Assembly: GCF_029892065.1 (NCBI RefSeq)
Contig: NZ_CP120373.1
Span: 1-64,000 of the forward strand
Length of the DNA: 64,000 nucleotides
DNA from: Sinorhizobium garamanticum
GTDB taxonomy: Bacteria; Pseudomonadota; Alphaproteobacteria; Rhizobiales; Rhizobiaceae
Direction: 5' to 3'
Shown: positions 20,383 through 29,049 of the stretch, piece after piece
Layout: each line of letters opens with the position of its first letter
Numbering within the stretch: the stretch's first letter is position 1
Program-made: the position numbers and the translations under genes
The notes under the pieces: model-generated
Told to the model about the DNA's origin: nothing
Seen by the model: only the letters and a program-made list of their open reading frames with translations
The model's database searches: none

Positions 20383-21783
20383 TCATGCCTGCGACCGTTT
20401 GACTTCCCAGGTCGTCACCCGTTCGCCGGTTTCCGGGTCCTTGCCGTCCTTGAGTTGGATTCCTCGCGCCTGAAGATCGTCACGAATGCTGTCCGCTTCA
20501 GCGAAGTTCTTCGCCTTGATGAGTTCGAGACGGGCACGCACGCGCTCGTCGATTTCATGCACGACTGCCTCGTCGAGTTCGATTTCCTTCGGCGCAACGC
20601 CAAGCAGAGCTGCACTTGCAGCGAAAACGCCCGCCTGACGCGAATCGACGGATGCCTTCTGGGCAAGCGCATGCAGTGCCTGAACCGCGGCGACGGTGTT
20701 GAGGTCATCCGCAAGCGCTGCGACGATTGCAGGATCCGGCTCGCCGACTGCCTCTCCGGGCACAGGCCATTTTGACAGCAGGTGCTCGGCCTCCTCAAGC
20801 CGCTTGATGGAGAAGTCGATCGGCTCGCGATAGTGAGTCATCAGCATTGCAAGCCGCAAGACCTCGCCCGGCCACTTGCGCCCGCCGAATTTCTCGGTGT
20901 GGAGGAGTTCGTAGATCGTGACGAAATTGCCCTCGGACTTCGACATCTTGCGGCCCTCGACCTGCAGGAAGCCATTGTGCATCCAGACGTTCGCCATCAC
21001 CTCGGTACCATGGGCGCAACGCGACTGGGCGATTTCGTTTTCATGATGCGGGAATATCAGATCCAGCCCGCCTCCATGAATGTCGAACACTTCGCCGAGA
21101 TAACGTCCGCTCATGGCCGAGCATTCGATGTGCCAGCCGGGGCGACCGCGTCCCCAGGGGCTCTCCCAGCCAGGCTCGTCGTCCTCGGAAAGCTTCCAGA
21201 GCACGAAATCGCCGGGGTTTTTCTTGTGGGCATCGACCGCGATGCGGGCACCGGCCTGCTGTTCGTCGAGGTTGCGTTTCGAAAGCTGGCCATAGTCGGC
21301 CATCGACTTCGTGTCGAACAGCACTTCCCCGGCAGCTTGATAGGCATGTCCCTTCGCAATGAGCTTCTCGATGATCTCGATCATCTGGGCGATGTTCTCG
21401 GTTGCGCGCGGCTGCAGGTCAGGATCGAGGCAGCCGAGCGTCGCGACATCTTCGAGAAACTGCGTCAAGGTTTTCTCGGTGACGCGCCGGATCGCCTCAT
21501 TCAGCGGCAGTCCCGGATAATCGCGCAGCGCCCGTGCGTTGATCTTGTCGTCGACGTCGGTGATGTTGCGGGCATAGGTGACATGGTTCGCGCCGTAGAC
21601 ATGGCGCAGCAACCGAAAAAGAACGTCGAAGACGATGTTCGGACGCGCGTTGCCGATATGGGCATAGTCGTAAACCGTGGGGCCGCAGACATACATACGG
21701 ACGTTCTTCGGATCGATGGGCCGGAAATCGGCCTTCTCCCGCGTCAGTGTGTTGTACAGCTTCAACGTCGGCATTGCGCCCAT
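20383..21783 (-). CDS. cysS: Cysteinyl-tRNA synthetase
   Basis: A class I aminoacyl-tRNA synthetase of 466 residues. The zinc cysteine C33 lies in VCGPTVYDY, the HIGN motif is at 42-45, and KMSKS is near 276. Length and layout are normal. The ATG at 21783 has GGAG 7 bases upstream; an in-frame ATG at 21774 (MPTLKLYN) is the alternative. The GFA-pip cassette follows 50 bases downstream on the same strand. Confidence 0.96.
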   Translation of the reverse strand: MGAMPTLKLYNTLTREKADFRPIDPKNVRMYVCGPTVYDYAHIGNARPNIVFDVLFRLLRHVYGANHVTYARNITDVDDKINARALRDYPGLPLNEAIRRVTEKTLTQFLEDVATLGCLDPDLQPRATENIAQMIEIIEKLIAKGHAYQAAGEVLFDTKSMADYGQLSKRNLDEQQAGARIAVDAHKKNPGDFVLWKLSEDDEPGWESPWGRGRPGWHIECSAMSGRYLGEVFDIHGGGLDLIFPHHENEIAQSRCAHGTEVMANVWMHNGFLQVEGRKMSKSEGNFVTIYELLHTEKFGGRKWPGEVLRLAMLMTHYREPIDFSIKRLEEAEHLLSKWPVPGEAVGEPDPAIVAALADDLNTVAAVQALHALAQKASVDSRQAGVFAASAALLGVAPKEIELDEAVVHEIDERVRARLELIKAKNFAEADSIRDDLQARGIQLKDGKDPETGERVTTWEVKRSQA

Positions 21784-22132
21784 CCCAAATCTCCAAGCCT
21801 GCGTGCAACCGTCGGAATATACAGCGTCCGGGCGGCCCGCACGTTTGTCATCTTGGATTTCGGGAGACGAAAACGGTCAGGCCAGCGGATCGCTAGCGAA
21901 TAATCTTTCGGCAAATAATGCAGATAACCGTTTTCATGGCGACACTTATCGCGCTTCACATCACGCCGGTCAAGAGGTCAACCACAGGCAAGCAACGACC
22001 GGTATCATCGAATGCTGGCGGCCATGGTTTTGTCATCATTTGGCTTATTTGGATCGCCGCAACGGGAAGGAGATTCGCGATTGCAGATTGGCCCCTGCAT
22101 CCGATCCCTGTTTCCGGAGGAACAAGGAGGAG

Positions 22133-22163
22133 CTTTGTTTTCGCGCATAACGGGAAAACAAAG
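22133..22163. other. Inverted repeat in a gene-free region upstream of a small ORF
   Basis: The 419 bases from 21784 to 22202 contain no convincing gene. At 22133-22163 CTTTGTTTTC pairs perfectly with GAAAACAAAG across an 11-base loop, about 40 bases before the small ORF at 22203. TGTTTCCGG also occurs twice nearby (22110 and 22164). It could be a leader structure, an operator or a weak terminator; the sequence does not decide. Confidence 0.45.
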
Positions 22164-22202
22164 TGTTTCCGGTAGGGGACTGCATCAAGGAGAGAATGCA
22201 AA

Positions 22203-22349
22203 GTGAAGGCCGCCAAGATCACCGAAACGAAACCGCCCGTCGCCGATCTGGTAACTATGTATCGGCCGCTTGGCCTGAAGGCCGTGCTCGCCGCCGCGCT
22301 CCAGGTCAAGGTTAAGCCGGCAGGCAAGCTCGTCAAGCGCACCGCCTAA
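22203..22349 (+). CDS. Small 48-residue protein, unknown function
   Basis: A GTG-started frame of 48 codons encoding a basic peptide that begins MKAAKITETKPPV and ends KPAGKLVKRTA, with an Ala/Leu/Val-rich centre (LGLKAVLAAALQVKV) that could form a helix. AAGGAGAG lies about 7 bases before the GTG, a strong ribosome binding site. An ATG at 22197 starts a different frame and is less likely. Third positions are GC-rich as in neighbouring genes. It converges on the SRAP gene with a 22-base gap. No family recognised. Confidence 0.6.
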   Translation: MKAAKITETKPPVADLVTMYRPLGLKAVLAAALQVKVKPAGKLVKRTA

Positions 22350-22371
22350 ATCCCGCTGACACGGCACCTCG

Positions 22372-23151
22372 CTAAAACAGGGACATCTGCCTGTCGTCGC
22401 CGTTCCGGTCGTCGGCGCGGTTCCGACTTGCCGCTTCCGGCGACCTGACAGGAACGACTTCTTCCTGGAGTTCTGGTCCGGTATTGGCGACCTTGTTGAC
22501 CCTGTCCGATACAGCGATTGCCTCGAAATAGTCGTCCGGAGCCGGCGTCATGAGATCGGCAACTTCGCGCGGTTCCTGGGTCCTGCAATCCAGCCAGCGG
22601 GCAAAGTCTTCCGGCTGGATGACGACCGGCATGCGATCATGGATATGCCGAATCACCTTGTTTGCACCCGTGGTGAGGATCGCTGCCGTATCGACCTCCG
22701 AGCCGTCTGCCGAAGACCACGTCTCCATGAGGCCGGCAAAAGCGACGATCCCACCCCTCTTCGGGCGGACCCAGTAGGCCTGGGAAGCTTCGCCGCTGTC
22801 TTTTGCCGGGCGGTGCCACTCATAGAAGCCGGAAGCCGGCACCAGAATGCGGCGATGCCGCATCGCCGCGCGGAAGGCCGCCTTTCCGATCGCCGATTCT
22901 GAACGGGCATTAATGAGCAGCGGGAACTTGCGTGGATCCTTCACCCAGCCGGGTGTGAAGCCCCAGCGGACAAGCATAGCTTTGCGCTCCGGCAGGTTGC
23001 TGCCCGGCTTCGCGCGATCCGAGGCGACGACCACGATGATCGGCTGCGTTGGCGCGATGTTGTAGCGCGCCGGGAAGTCTTCCGCCTCCAGCAGGCCAAA
23101 CAGTTCCATCAGTTCTTTCGGCGTCGCTGTCAGCGCAAATCGTCCGCACAT
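22372..23151 (-). CDS. SRAP family protein (YedK/HMCES-like)
   Basis: SRAP proteins form a covalent crosslink with abasic sites in single-stranded DNA through Cys2, shielding them. The conserved residues are all present when the start is at 23151: Cys2 (MCGRF), Asn31 (YNIAPTQ), Glu111 (GFYEW) and His171 (HDRMPVV). The frame is open for 32 more codons upstream, but the mature protein must begin Met-Cys, which fixes this start. At 259 residues it is slightly longer than E. coli YedK, with a polar C-terminal tail. It diverges from the Nudix gene across about 60 bases. Confidence 0.93.
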   Translation of the reverse strand: MCGRFALTATPKELMELFGLLEAEDFPARYNIAPTQPIIVVVASDRAKPGSNLPERKAMLVRWGFTPGWVKDPRKFPLLINARSESAIGKAAFRAAMRHRRILVPASGFYEWHRPAKDSGEASQAYWVRPKRGGIVAFAGLMETWSSADGSEVDTAAILTTGANKVIRHIHDRMPVVIQPEDFARWLDCRTQEPREVADLMTPAPDDYFEAIAVSDRVNKVANTGPELQEEVVPVRSPEAASRNRADDRNGDDRQMSLF

Positions 23152-23212
23152 GACACGGATGTGGCACTTCACGTAGGATGGGTCAACGATCCAACGCCAT
23201 TTTGATTCTGCG

Positions 23213-23683
23213 ATGCGAAAGCAGCCCCAACTCGCCTCCTCCGCCATCCTCGAACGGGACGGGCGCTATCTCCTCGTCCGGCGCGCCAACCCGCCGTCGG
23301 CCGACATGTACGCCTTTCCCGGCGGCCGGGCAGAGCCGGGCGAGACGCCGGCGGACACTGCGCTGCGCGAACTTGCCGAGGAGACCGGCATCAGCGGCCG
23401 CGACCCGGTGCTCTTCGAAACCTACGATCTGCCAGGAAAGGAATCGGAGGGGCGGCATTTCCTGCTTTCGGTTTTCAGGGTCCAGGCGGATACCGACGCC
23501 GTCGCGATCGCCAACGATGACGCCGCAGGCGTCGGCTGGTTTACACCTGAGGAGATCTACGAATTGCCGATTCCCGAGAGCGTTCGCCAATGCGTGGAAA
23601 GACTGTCGGGGCTCCGGCCAAAGCTTCCTAGAAGTGACGTTTGCCATAAAACCGACGCTGATTCGGATTTGATGGGATCATGA
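23213..23683 (+). CDS. Nudix hydrolase
   Basis: A 156-residue Nudix protein with a complete Nudix box: G38-x5-E44-x7-R52-E53-L-x-E56-E57-x-G59-I60. The family hydrolyses nucleoside diphosphates linked to another moiety; the substrate here is unknown. The extended loop after the box fits the ADP-ribose/ADP-sugar type only loosely. Its stop overlaps the next start in an ATGA, so translation is coupled to the TIGR02301 protein. Confidence 0.9.
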   Translation: MRKQPQLASSAILERDGRYLLVRRANPPSADMYAFPGGRAEPGETPADTALRELAEETGISGRDPVLFETYDLPGKESEGRHFLLSVFRVQADTDAVAIANDDAAGVGWFTPEEIYELPIPESVRQCVERLSGLRPKLPRSDVCHKTDADSDLMGS

Positions 23684-24117
23684 TCAACACCCCGCCCATT
23701 GTCCGGCTTGCCTTGACTGGCGCCCTTCTCGTATTCGCTGTCGGCGCCGCGGCTCAGCAAGAAGAGACGCCACAACCGGACAAGGCGGCGCCTCCTGTGA
23801 CTGGGGAAAACGCGACGCCCTACGACCAGCGACTGATTCGCCTCGCCGAAATTCTCGGATCGGTCCATTATCTGCGCAATCTCTGCCTCAAGGCCGAGGA
23901 AGACACGTGGCGTCGTTCGACACAGGAATTGATCGACAAGGAGACGGGCGACGAACCGAAGCGGCGCGAGCGTCTGACCGCCGCTTTCAACCGTGGGTAT
24001 CGAACCTTCGCGTCCGTCTACACGACTTGCACCGAACCCGCCACGCTCGCCGAGCAGCGCTACCGTGCCGAAGGTGCAACACTTGCGTCAGAAATCGTCG
24101 CCCGCTTTGGAAATTAG
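23680..24117 (+). CDS. TIGR02301 family periplasmic protein
   Basis: A 145-residue protein with a signal peptide (hydrophobic residues about 8-24, likely cleavage after AVGAAAQ-like sequence), a short Pro-rich linker and a helical domain beginning YDQRLIRLAEILGSVHYLRNLC. Two cysteines (in RNLCLK and TTCTEP) could form a disulfide. This matches the alphaproteobacterial family TIGR02301 of unknown function. It overlaps the Nudix gene by 4 bases. Confidence 0.82.
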   Translation: MINTPPIVRLALTGALLVFAVGAAAQQEETPQPDKAAPPVTGENATPYDQRLIRLAEILGSVHYLRNLCLKAEEDTWRRSTQELIDKETGDEPKRRERLTAAFNRGYRTFASVYTTCTEPATLAEQRYRAEGATLASEIVARFGN

Positions 24118-24277
24118 GGATAAATTAACCTCTTTTTTCGGGACCCCGTGTCGTTTCGGGAAAAGGCTGCTAAGTTTGTTAAGAGAGCAGTAAGAAGTCG
24201 CCGGCCTCTCCGCCCCGTTCAGTTGCGGTTCAGCGGAACGTCGTTAAGTTGAGCCAAGTGCACGTATTGGAAGTCGC

Positions 24278-24547
24278 ATGGAACGAATGATGGAACCAAG
24301 CCTGACCGACATCGACGACATGATCGTCCACGAGAAAATGCAGGCGGCCCTCGAACATCAGAACGAAGCCTGGGCGGACGGCATGGCTGACGGTATCGAG
24401 CCGGAGATCATCGCCGATGCCGCGATCGCGCTAGCCATGCGGGAAACCATCCGTCTCCATGGCGAAGAAGGTGCTGAAGCGATGCTGAATTCGCTTCGTG
24501 AGCGAATGCTGGCCGGAGAGTTCTCGCCGCAGCGGACAATCCAATAA
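24278..24547 (+). CDS. Conserved small acidic protein, unknown function
   Basis: An 89-residue acidic, mainly helical protein (MERMMEPSLTDIDDMIVHEKMQ...). GGAAG lies 4 bases before the ATG. No signal peptide, membrane segment or known motif is visible. It is 16 bases upstream of the secreted protein gene on the same strand and probably cotranscribed. The 160 bases before it hold an AT-richer stretch that may contain the promoter, but no clear element was seen. Confidence 0.7.
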   Translation: MERMMEPSLTDIDDMIVHEKMQAALEHQNEAWADGMADGIEPEIIADAAIALAMRETIRLHGEEGAEAMLNSLRERMLAGEFSPQRTIQ

Positions 24548-24563
24548 TATCGGGACTGCCTCA

Positions 24564-25316
24564 ATGAGACGGAACCTTGCAAACCGGGTTTCCTCGGTTC
24601 GCCTTGCTACGCTGCTTTTGGCCGGCGTAGCCGCGTGCACGCCGCTCATGGCTGCTCCGACGTTTGCGCTCAGCGAGCTCCAAGGGGTTCCTGGCCCCAT
24701 TGCCAGCGATCAGAATAGGGCGCCCTCCGACCAGCCTGAGCAGGTCGAGCCAGAGGAGAAGGCGCCTCTCGAAATTCCGATGCCTGACCCATTGGTCGAC
24801 AATGCGGCAGCGAAGGATGACGAAATCGAGGTCCCGCAAATCGTTGAGCCGATCGAAGTGCTGACGGATGTCTCCAAGATTCCGGCGCCCGTTGCTCGCA
24901 TGCGTCAACTGATCGTCGAAGCCGCCGCCTCGGGCGATATCGAAAGGTTGCGGCCACTGCTCGGCAAGGGACCGACCCAGACACAGGTGACAGGCGTCAA
25001 CAGCGACGAGGACCCAGTTACAACACTCAAGGGTCTTTCCGGCGACCAGGACGGCGTCGAAATCCTGGCGATCCTTCTCGACGTTCTATCGACTGGTTTC
25101 GTTCTTGCTGACAAGGGCACGCCGGAAGAAGCCTACGTGTGGCCCTACTTTGCCGAGAAGCCGTTGTCTTCACTGACGGCGCCAGAAAAAGTGGACCTGT
25201 TCCGCCTCGTCACTGCCGGCGACTTCGCCGAAATGGAAGAATTCGGCAGCTACAACTTCTACCGAGTCGGCATCACACCTGACGGCCGGTGGAAATTTTT
25301 CGTGGGCGGTGACTGA
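24564..25316 (+). CDS. Secreted protein of unknown function
   Basis: A 250-residue protein with a Sec-type signal peptide (MRRNLANR, hydrophobic core, cleavage likely after PTFA near residue 33), a Pro/Glu-rich linker to about residue 105, and a globular domain with PVARMRQLIVEAAASGDIE and a C-terminal GRWKFFVGGD. The frame extends upstream over the end of the preceding gene, but the ATG at 24564 gives the proper signal peptide. The globular part resembles secreted alphaproteobacterial proteins I cannot name. Probably periplasmic. Confidence 0.72.
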   Translation: MRRNLANRVSSVRLATLLLAGVAACTPLMAAPTFALSELQGVPGPIASDQNRAPSDQPEQVEPEEKAPLEIPMPDPLVDNAAAKDDEIEVPQIVEPIEVLTDVSKIPAPVARMRQLIVEAAASGDIERLRPLLGKGPTQTQVTGVNSDEDPVTTLKGLSGDQDGVEILAILLDVLSTGFVLADKGTPEEAYVWPYFAEKPLSSLTAPEKVDLFRLVTAGDFAEMEEFGSYNFYRVGITPDGRWKFFVGGD

Positions 25317-25426
25317 GTGATCCAGCGACCCGGAGTGGAGCACTTTTCTCGCCCTGTTCCGGCGGTACGCTTGCCGATGACCTGAGAACATCCTACCTCT
25401 TCGACAAAGAGAACAGGATTCGAACG

Positions 25427-26275
25427 ATGTCAAAGGTTTGCCTCGATGACCGCGCGGTCGTCAGCGTTTCCGGCAAGGACGCCGAAGATCTTCTGCAAAG
25501 CCTGATCACCACCGACATTGGCGGGCTCGGCGCCGACGAAGCACGCCCTGGCGCCTTGCTGACGCCGCAGGGCAAGATCCTGTTCGACTTTCTGATTTCC
25601 CGGGATGGCGAAGCGCTGAGGCTGGAGACAACAAGTGACCAGGCCGAGCCGCTGCTGAAGCGGCTGAGCATGTATAAACTGCGCTCTGCCGTCGACCTCT
25701 CGTTGCGGTCGCCCGCGCCGGTCACGGCCGTGTTCGGCGAAGAGCCGCCGGCGGGGAGCTATCGCGACCAGCGATTTGAAAAGGCCGGGCTTTCCGTTTT
25801 CCGTCTTTATCGCGAAATGGAGGGCGCGGACGCGACCGTGGCCGATCTCGAGCAGTTGAGGATCGCGGGCGGCATTGCCGTTTCCGGGGCCGATTTCGCC
25901 TTGCAGGATGCCTTTCCGCACGATGTGTTGATGGACCTCAATGGCGGGCTCTCCTTCAGGAAGGGCTGCTATGTCGGCCAGGAGGTCATTTCCCGCATGC
26001 AGCACCGAGCCACGGCCCGCCGCCGTGTTGTGATCGCTACCGGCGAAGCGCCGCTGCCGCCGACGGGTGCGAACGTCTCCGTCAATGGCCGATCGATTGG
26101 CACGCTCGGCACCGTACGGGATAAGGCGGCTCTCGCCATCGTCCGGATCGACAAGGCCGGCGAAGCGATCGCCAAGGGGGACACCATTCTTGCGGGCGAC
26201 GTGCCGGTGACGTTGACCTTGCCCGGCTGGACCGGCCTTTCGTTCCCGACCGAGGCGGACGAGGCAAGCGCATGA
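25427..26275 (+). CDS. ygfZ: YgfZ/GcvT-like folate-binding protein
   Basis: YgfZ (Iba57 family) is a folate-binding protein needed for some iron-sulfur enzymes, including tRNA-modifying MiaB. The 282-residue protein has the family hallmark KGCYVGQE at residues 179-186, with its essential cysteine, and the GcvT-like fold implied by the N-terminal repeats. It is the first gene of a tight operon: its stop overlaps the HD gene start (ATGA). Confidence 0.92.
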   Translation: MSKVCLDDRAVVSVSGKDAEDLLQSLITTDIGGLGADEARPGALLTPQGKILFDFLISRDGEALRLETTSDQAEPLLKRLSMYKLRSAVDLSLRSPAPVTAVFGEEPPAGSYRDQRFEKAGLSVFRLYREMEGADATVADLEQLRIAGGIAVSGADFALQDAFPHDVLMDLNGGLSFRKGCYVGQEVISRMQHRATARRRVVIATGEAPLPPTGANVSVNGRSIGTLGTVRDKAALAIVRIDKAGEAIAKGDTILAGDVPVTLTLPGWTGLSFPTEADEASA

Positions 26276-26880
26276 TGAATGCGAGAGCCTGGCAGCGTAT
26301 GCTTTCCGGCCGGCGGCTCGATCTGCTCGACCCCTCTCCGCTCGACGTCGAACTTTCCGACATCGCCCACGGCCTTGCTCGCGTGGCGCGCTGGAACGGC
26401 CAGACGTCGGGCGATCACGCCTTTTCCGTCGCCCAGCATAGCCTGATCGTCGAGGATATCTTCCGTCGGACCAACCGCTGCAATACGGACGAATGCTTGA
26501 TGGCGCTCCTTCACGACGCCCCCGAATATGTCATCGGCGACATGATCTCACCGTTCAAAGCGGTCGTCGGCGGTGGTTACAAGTCCGTGGAAAAGCGCCT
26601 CGAAAGCGCCATACACCTGCGCTTCGGCTTGCCGCCTCATACGCCAAAGGAACTCAAGGAGCGGATCAAGAAGGCCGATCGCATTGCCGCCTATTTCGAG
26701 GCGACAGAGCTTGCCGGTTTCTCGGCGGAAGAGGCCCGCAAGTTCTTCGGCCAACCGCGCGGCATTACGCGGGAGACCCTGCTGATCGATCCGCTGCCGG
26801 CGGTCGAGGCGCAGCGGCTCTTCGCCGAACGGTTCAATTCTCTCGAAGGGGAGCGAACCATGGCAAAGGCAGAAGCCTGA
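26272..26880 (+). CDS. HD-domain hydrolase, YfbR-like
   Basis: A 202-residue HD phosphohydrolase. It has the RWNGQTS loop, a histidine at 56 (SVAQHS), the HD pair H81-D82 (LLHDAPEY) and a later KKADRIAAYFEA helix with the final Asp. This arrangement resembles YfbR 5'-deoxynucleotidases, though the family is broad and activity is not proven. It overlaps ygfZ by 4 bases, and the phosphatase gene starts directly after its stop. Confidence 0.85.
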   Translation: MMNARAWQRMLSGRRLDLLDPSPLDVELSDIAHGLARVARWNGQTSGDHAFSVAQHSLIVEDIFRRTNRCNTDECLMALLHDAPEYVIGDMISPFKAVVGGGYKSVEKRLESAIHLRFGLPPHTPKELKERIKKADRIAAYFEATELAGFSAEEARKFFGQPRGITRETLLIDPLPAVEAQRLFAERFNSLEGERTMAKAEA

Positions 26881-27420
26881 ATGACCGGCATTGTCGTTTC
26901 GCCGCTTGCGCGCATCGCAGAAATGGCCGTTCGCCACGGTTGCCGCGAAATGGTGAGCCTGCTTGCCAAGGGGCAGGATTTTCACCGTCCCGCCGTCATC
27001 GACCGAGCCAAACACCTGACGATCGGTGTCAACGACATCAGCTTCGCGGGAACGGGCGACCTGATTGCGCCGCAGGAGGAACACGTCCGGCGGATTATTG
27101 ATTTTGCCCGCAACTGGGACCGTACCCGACCGCTCCTCATCCATTGCTGGATGGGCGTTTCTCGCTCGCCGGCAGCGGCATTGATCGCGGCGCTGGCGGT
27201 CGAGCCGGACCAGGACGATGCCACGCTCGCAGCGCGCCTGCGCCACGCCTCGCCATTCGCGACACCCAACCCGCGACTGGTGGAGATCGGCGACGAGGCG
27301 CTGTCGCGAAGGGGCAAGCTCGTTGCTGCCGTACGGTCCATCGGCCGCGGCGCCGACGCCGATGGCAATGCGCCATTCATGCTCACCACTCGAGCGGAGA
27401 GCGCCCGGCATGCCGACTGA
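26881..27420 (+). CDS. Tyrosine phosphatase-like protein
   Basis: A 179-residue protein with the Cys-x5-Arg phosphatase loop HCWMGVSRSP (C89 to R95). An acidic loop around GTGDLIAPQEEH precedes it, where the general-acid Asp of dual-specificity phosphatases would lie. The substrate is unknown; the family includes protein tyrosine and phosphoinositide phosphatases. It abuts the HD gene with no gap and overlaps nadQ by 11 bases. Confidence 0.85.
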   Translation: MTGIVVSPLARIAEMAVRHGCREMVSLLAKGQDFHRPAVIDRAKHLTIGVNDISFAGTGDLIAPQEEHVRRIIDFARNWDRTRPLLIHCWMGVSRSPAAALIAALAVEPDQDDATLAARLRHASPFATPNPRLVEIGDEALSRRGKLVAAVRSIGRGADADGNAPFMLTTRAESARHAD

Positions 27421-28390
27421 CGTGCCTGCAGTCACGGTCGAGATCGGCCTCAATGCGGCGATCGTCGCGGTGGTCAACCGCAGCCCGCATATCCTCGCCG
27501 TCAGCGAGGCAGATGGCGACGCGCGTGACAGCCTGCCCTTCGGTCCATTCGATCCGGCGCGTCACCGCACCTTCGAGACAGGGCTGCGCGACCGCGTCGA
27601 AAAACGCATCGCCCTCAGGCTTGGATATATCGAACAGCTCTACACCTTCGGCGACCGCGGTCGCCAGCGGTTGCCCGGCGAGGAAGGCAAGCACATGGTC
27701 TCCGTCGGTTATCTGGCGCTAACGCGCACCGACGCCGAGAACAACGAGCGGTTGGCCGAGGCCGGCGCCCATTGGCGAGACTGGTACGGCTATCTGCCGT
27801 GGGAGGATTGGCGGTGGGGGCGTCCCGCCCTCCTCGATCAGGTCATCCTGCCGGCGCTCGCTCGCTGGGAAAACAGTCCACCATATGACGAACGATCGGC
27901 TTCCGCCGCGCAGCGTCGCTCCCGCATTCGGCTCGCCTTCGGCCTTGACGATTTCCCCTGGGACGAGGAGCGCGTGCTCGAACGCTACGAGTTGCTTTAC
28001 GAGGCCGGCCTTGTGCGTGAGGCGGTGATCGACGGGCATTGCCGCGATCTCGACAATCCGGCCATCGGCTTGGCGATGCGCCACGATCACCGTCGCATCG
28101 TCGCGACGGCCGTCGCCAGATTGCGCGGCAAGATCAAGTACCGGCCCGTCGTGTTCGAACTGATGCCACCGGAATTCACGCTAACCGATCTGCAGGCAAC
28201 CGTCGAAGCGATCTCCGGCCGTCACTTGCACAAGCAGAACTTCCGACGTCTGGTTGAGGGGGCGGAACTCGTCGAGCCGACCGGCGGAACGCTCGCCTCC
28301 ACAGGCGGGCGGCCGGCCGCGCTTTTCCGCTTCCGCCGCCAGATCCTCGACGAGCGGCCTGCGCCCGGCCTGAAAGTCGGCGGGCGATAA
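27410..28390 (+). CDS. nadQ: Nudix-related NAD regulator, NadQ/NrtR-like
   Basis: A 326-residue protein with an N-terminal Nudix-like fold whose catalytic box has degenerated (region around FETGLRDRVEKRIALRLG) and a C-terminal winged helix: FTLTDLQATVEAISGR, HLHKQNFRRLVEG and GGRPAALFRF, the pattern seen in NrtR-type regulators. In Rhizobiales a COG4111 protein called NadQ is the proposed repressor of nadABC (from memory). nadABC lie about 1 kb downstream on the opposite strand behind a long palindrome. GGAGA is about 8 bases before the ATG. It is the last gene of the ygfZ operon, so regulator and targets are not in one transcript. Confidence 0.8.
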   Translation: MPTDVPAVTVEIGLNAAIVAVVNRSPHILAVSEADGDARDSLPFGPFDPARHRTFETGLRDRVEKRIALRLGYIEQLYTFGDRGRQRLPGEEGKHMVSVGYLALTRTDAENNERLAEAGAHWRDWYGYLPWEDWRWGRPALLDQVILPALARWENSPPYDERSASAAQRRSRIRLAFGLDDFPWDEERVLERYELLYEAGLVREAVIDGHCRDLDNPAIGLAMRHDHRRIVATAVARLRGKIKYRPVVFELMPPEFTLTDLQATVEAISGRHLHKQNFRRLVEGAELVEPTGGTLASTGGRPAALFRFRRQILDERPAPGLKVGGR

Positions 28391-28400
28391 AACAACGGAC

Positions 28401-28931
28401 CTACTGGATGACGGCACAAGCCAGCCGGCCACCTGCATCACCCGCCGGTTGGCTGCGGTTGTCATCGGAACGCGCATGGACCATCAGGGCGCGGCCGCGG
28501 ATCGCGGTGCCCTTGTCGTCGAGAGTGACGAAGCTGTTGAATATCTGCGCGCGCAGGGTCCCGTCGGCGCCGACATATTGGTTCGGCATATCGCCTGCAT
28601 GCGGACCTTTTGTCGCCAGGAATCCGTGTTCGGCGTTCTCATCTTCGCCCGCAAAATGCTTGCCCGCCGACTCGAAGCCGCCCGCAGGATCACAGCTTCC
28701 GACTTCGTGAACGTGGAAGGCAACCCAGGTATCCTTTGGCAGGCCGTTGACCTCCATCTCGATCAGCACCCCTTTTCCGGCCGCGGTCAGCGCAGCCCGG
28801 CCCGTCTCCTTGCCATCCTTGCCGACGAAATTCGCGACAGCGGTCTGCGACGACTCTTGCGCAGACGCGATAGCAGGCGCAGTGGCTGCCGCGCCGATGG
28901 CCAGCGCAACTACAGCTAATGTTCTGATCAT
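28401..28931 (-). CDS. sodC: Periplasmic Cu/Zn superoxide dismutase
   Basis: SodC dismutes superoxide in the periplasm. The 176-residue precursor has a signal peptide (cleavage near AIASAQE) and the metal ligand pattern: HVHEVGSC, GKHFAG, HGFLATKGPHAGDMPN and MVHARSDD, with a C-terminal GGRLACAVI cysteine that would pair with the first one. The upstream frame is open, but the ATG at 28931 follows AAGGA at 8-9 bases and gives the signal peptide. It converges with nadQ, 10 bases apart. nadC lies 118 bases upstream on the same strand. Confidence 0.94.
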   Translation of the reverse strand: MIRTLAVVALAIGAAATAPAIASAQESSQTAVANFVGKDGKETGRAALTAAGKGVLIEMEVNGLPKDTWVAFHVHEVGSCDPAGGFESAGKHFAGEDENAEHGFLATKGPHAGDMPNQYVGADGTLRAQIFNSFVTLDDKGTAIRGRALMVHARSDDNRSQPAGDAGGRLACAVIQ

Positions 28932-29049
28932 CACCAAAATCCTTCCTCGCTCACGGCACAGAGAAACCAACGCGCGGGTGGTAATGTCGTTCCACGCGAG
29001 CGCGGAAGAGTTGTGGTTGGTGATTTCGAGGGCGCGGCTCGCGGCGACA

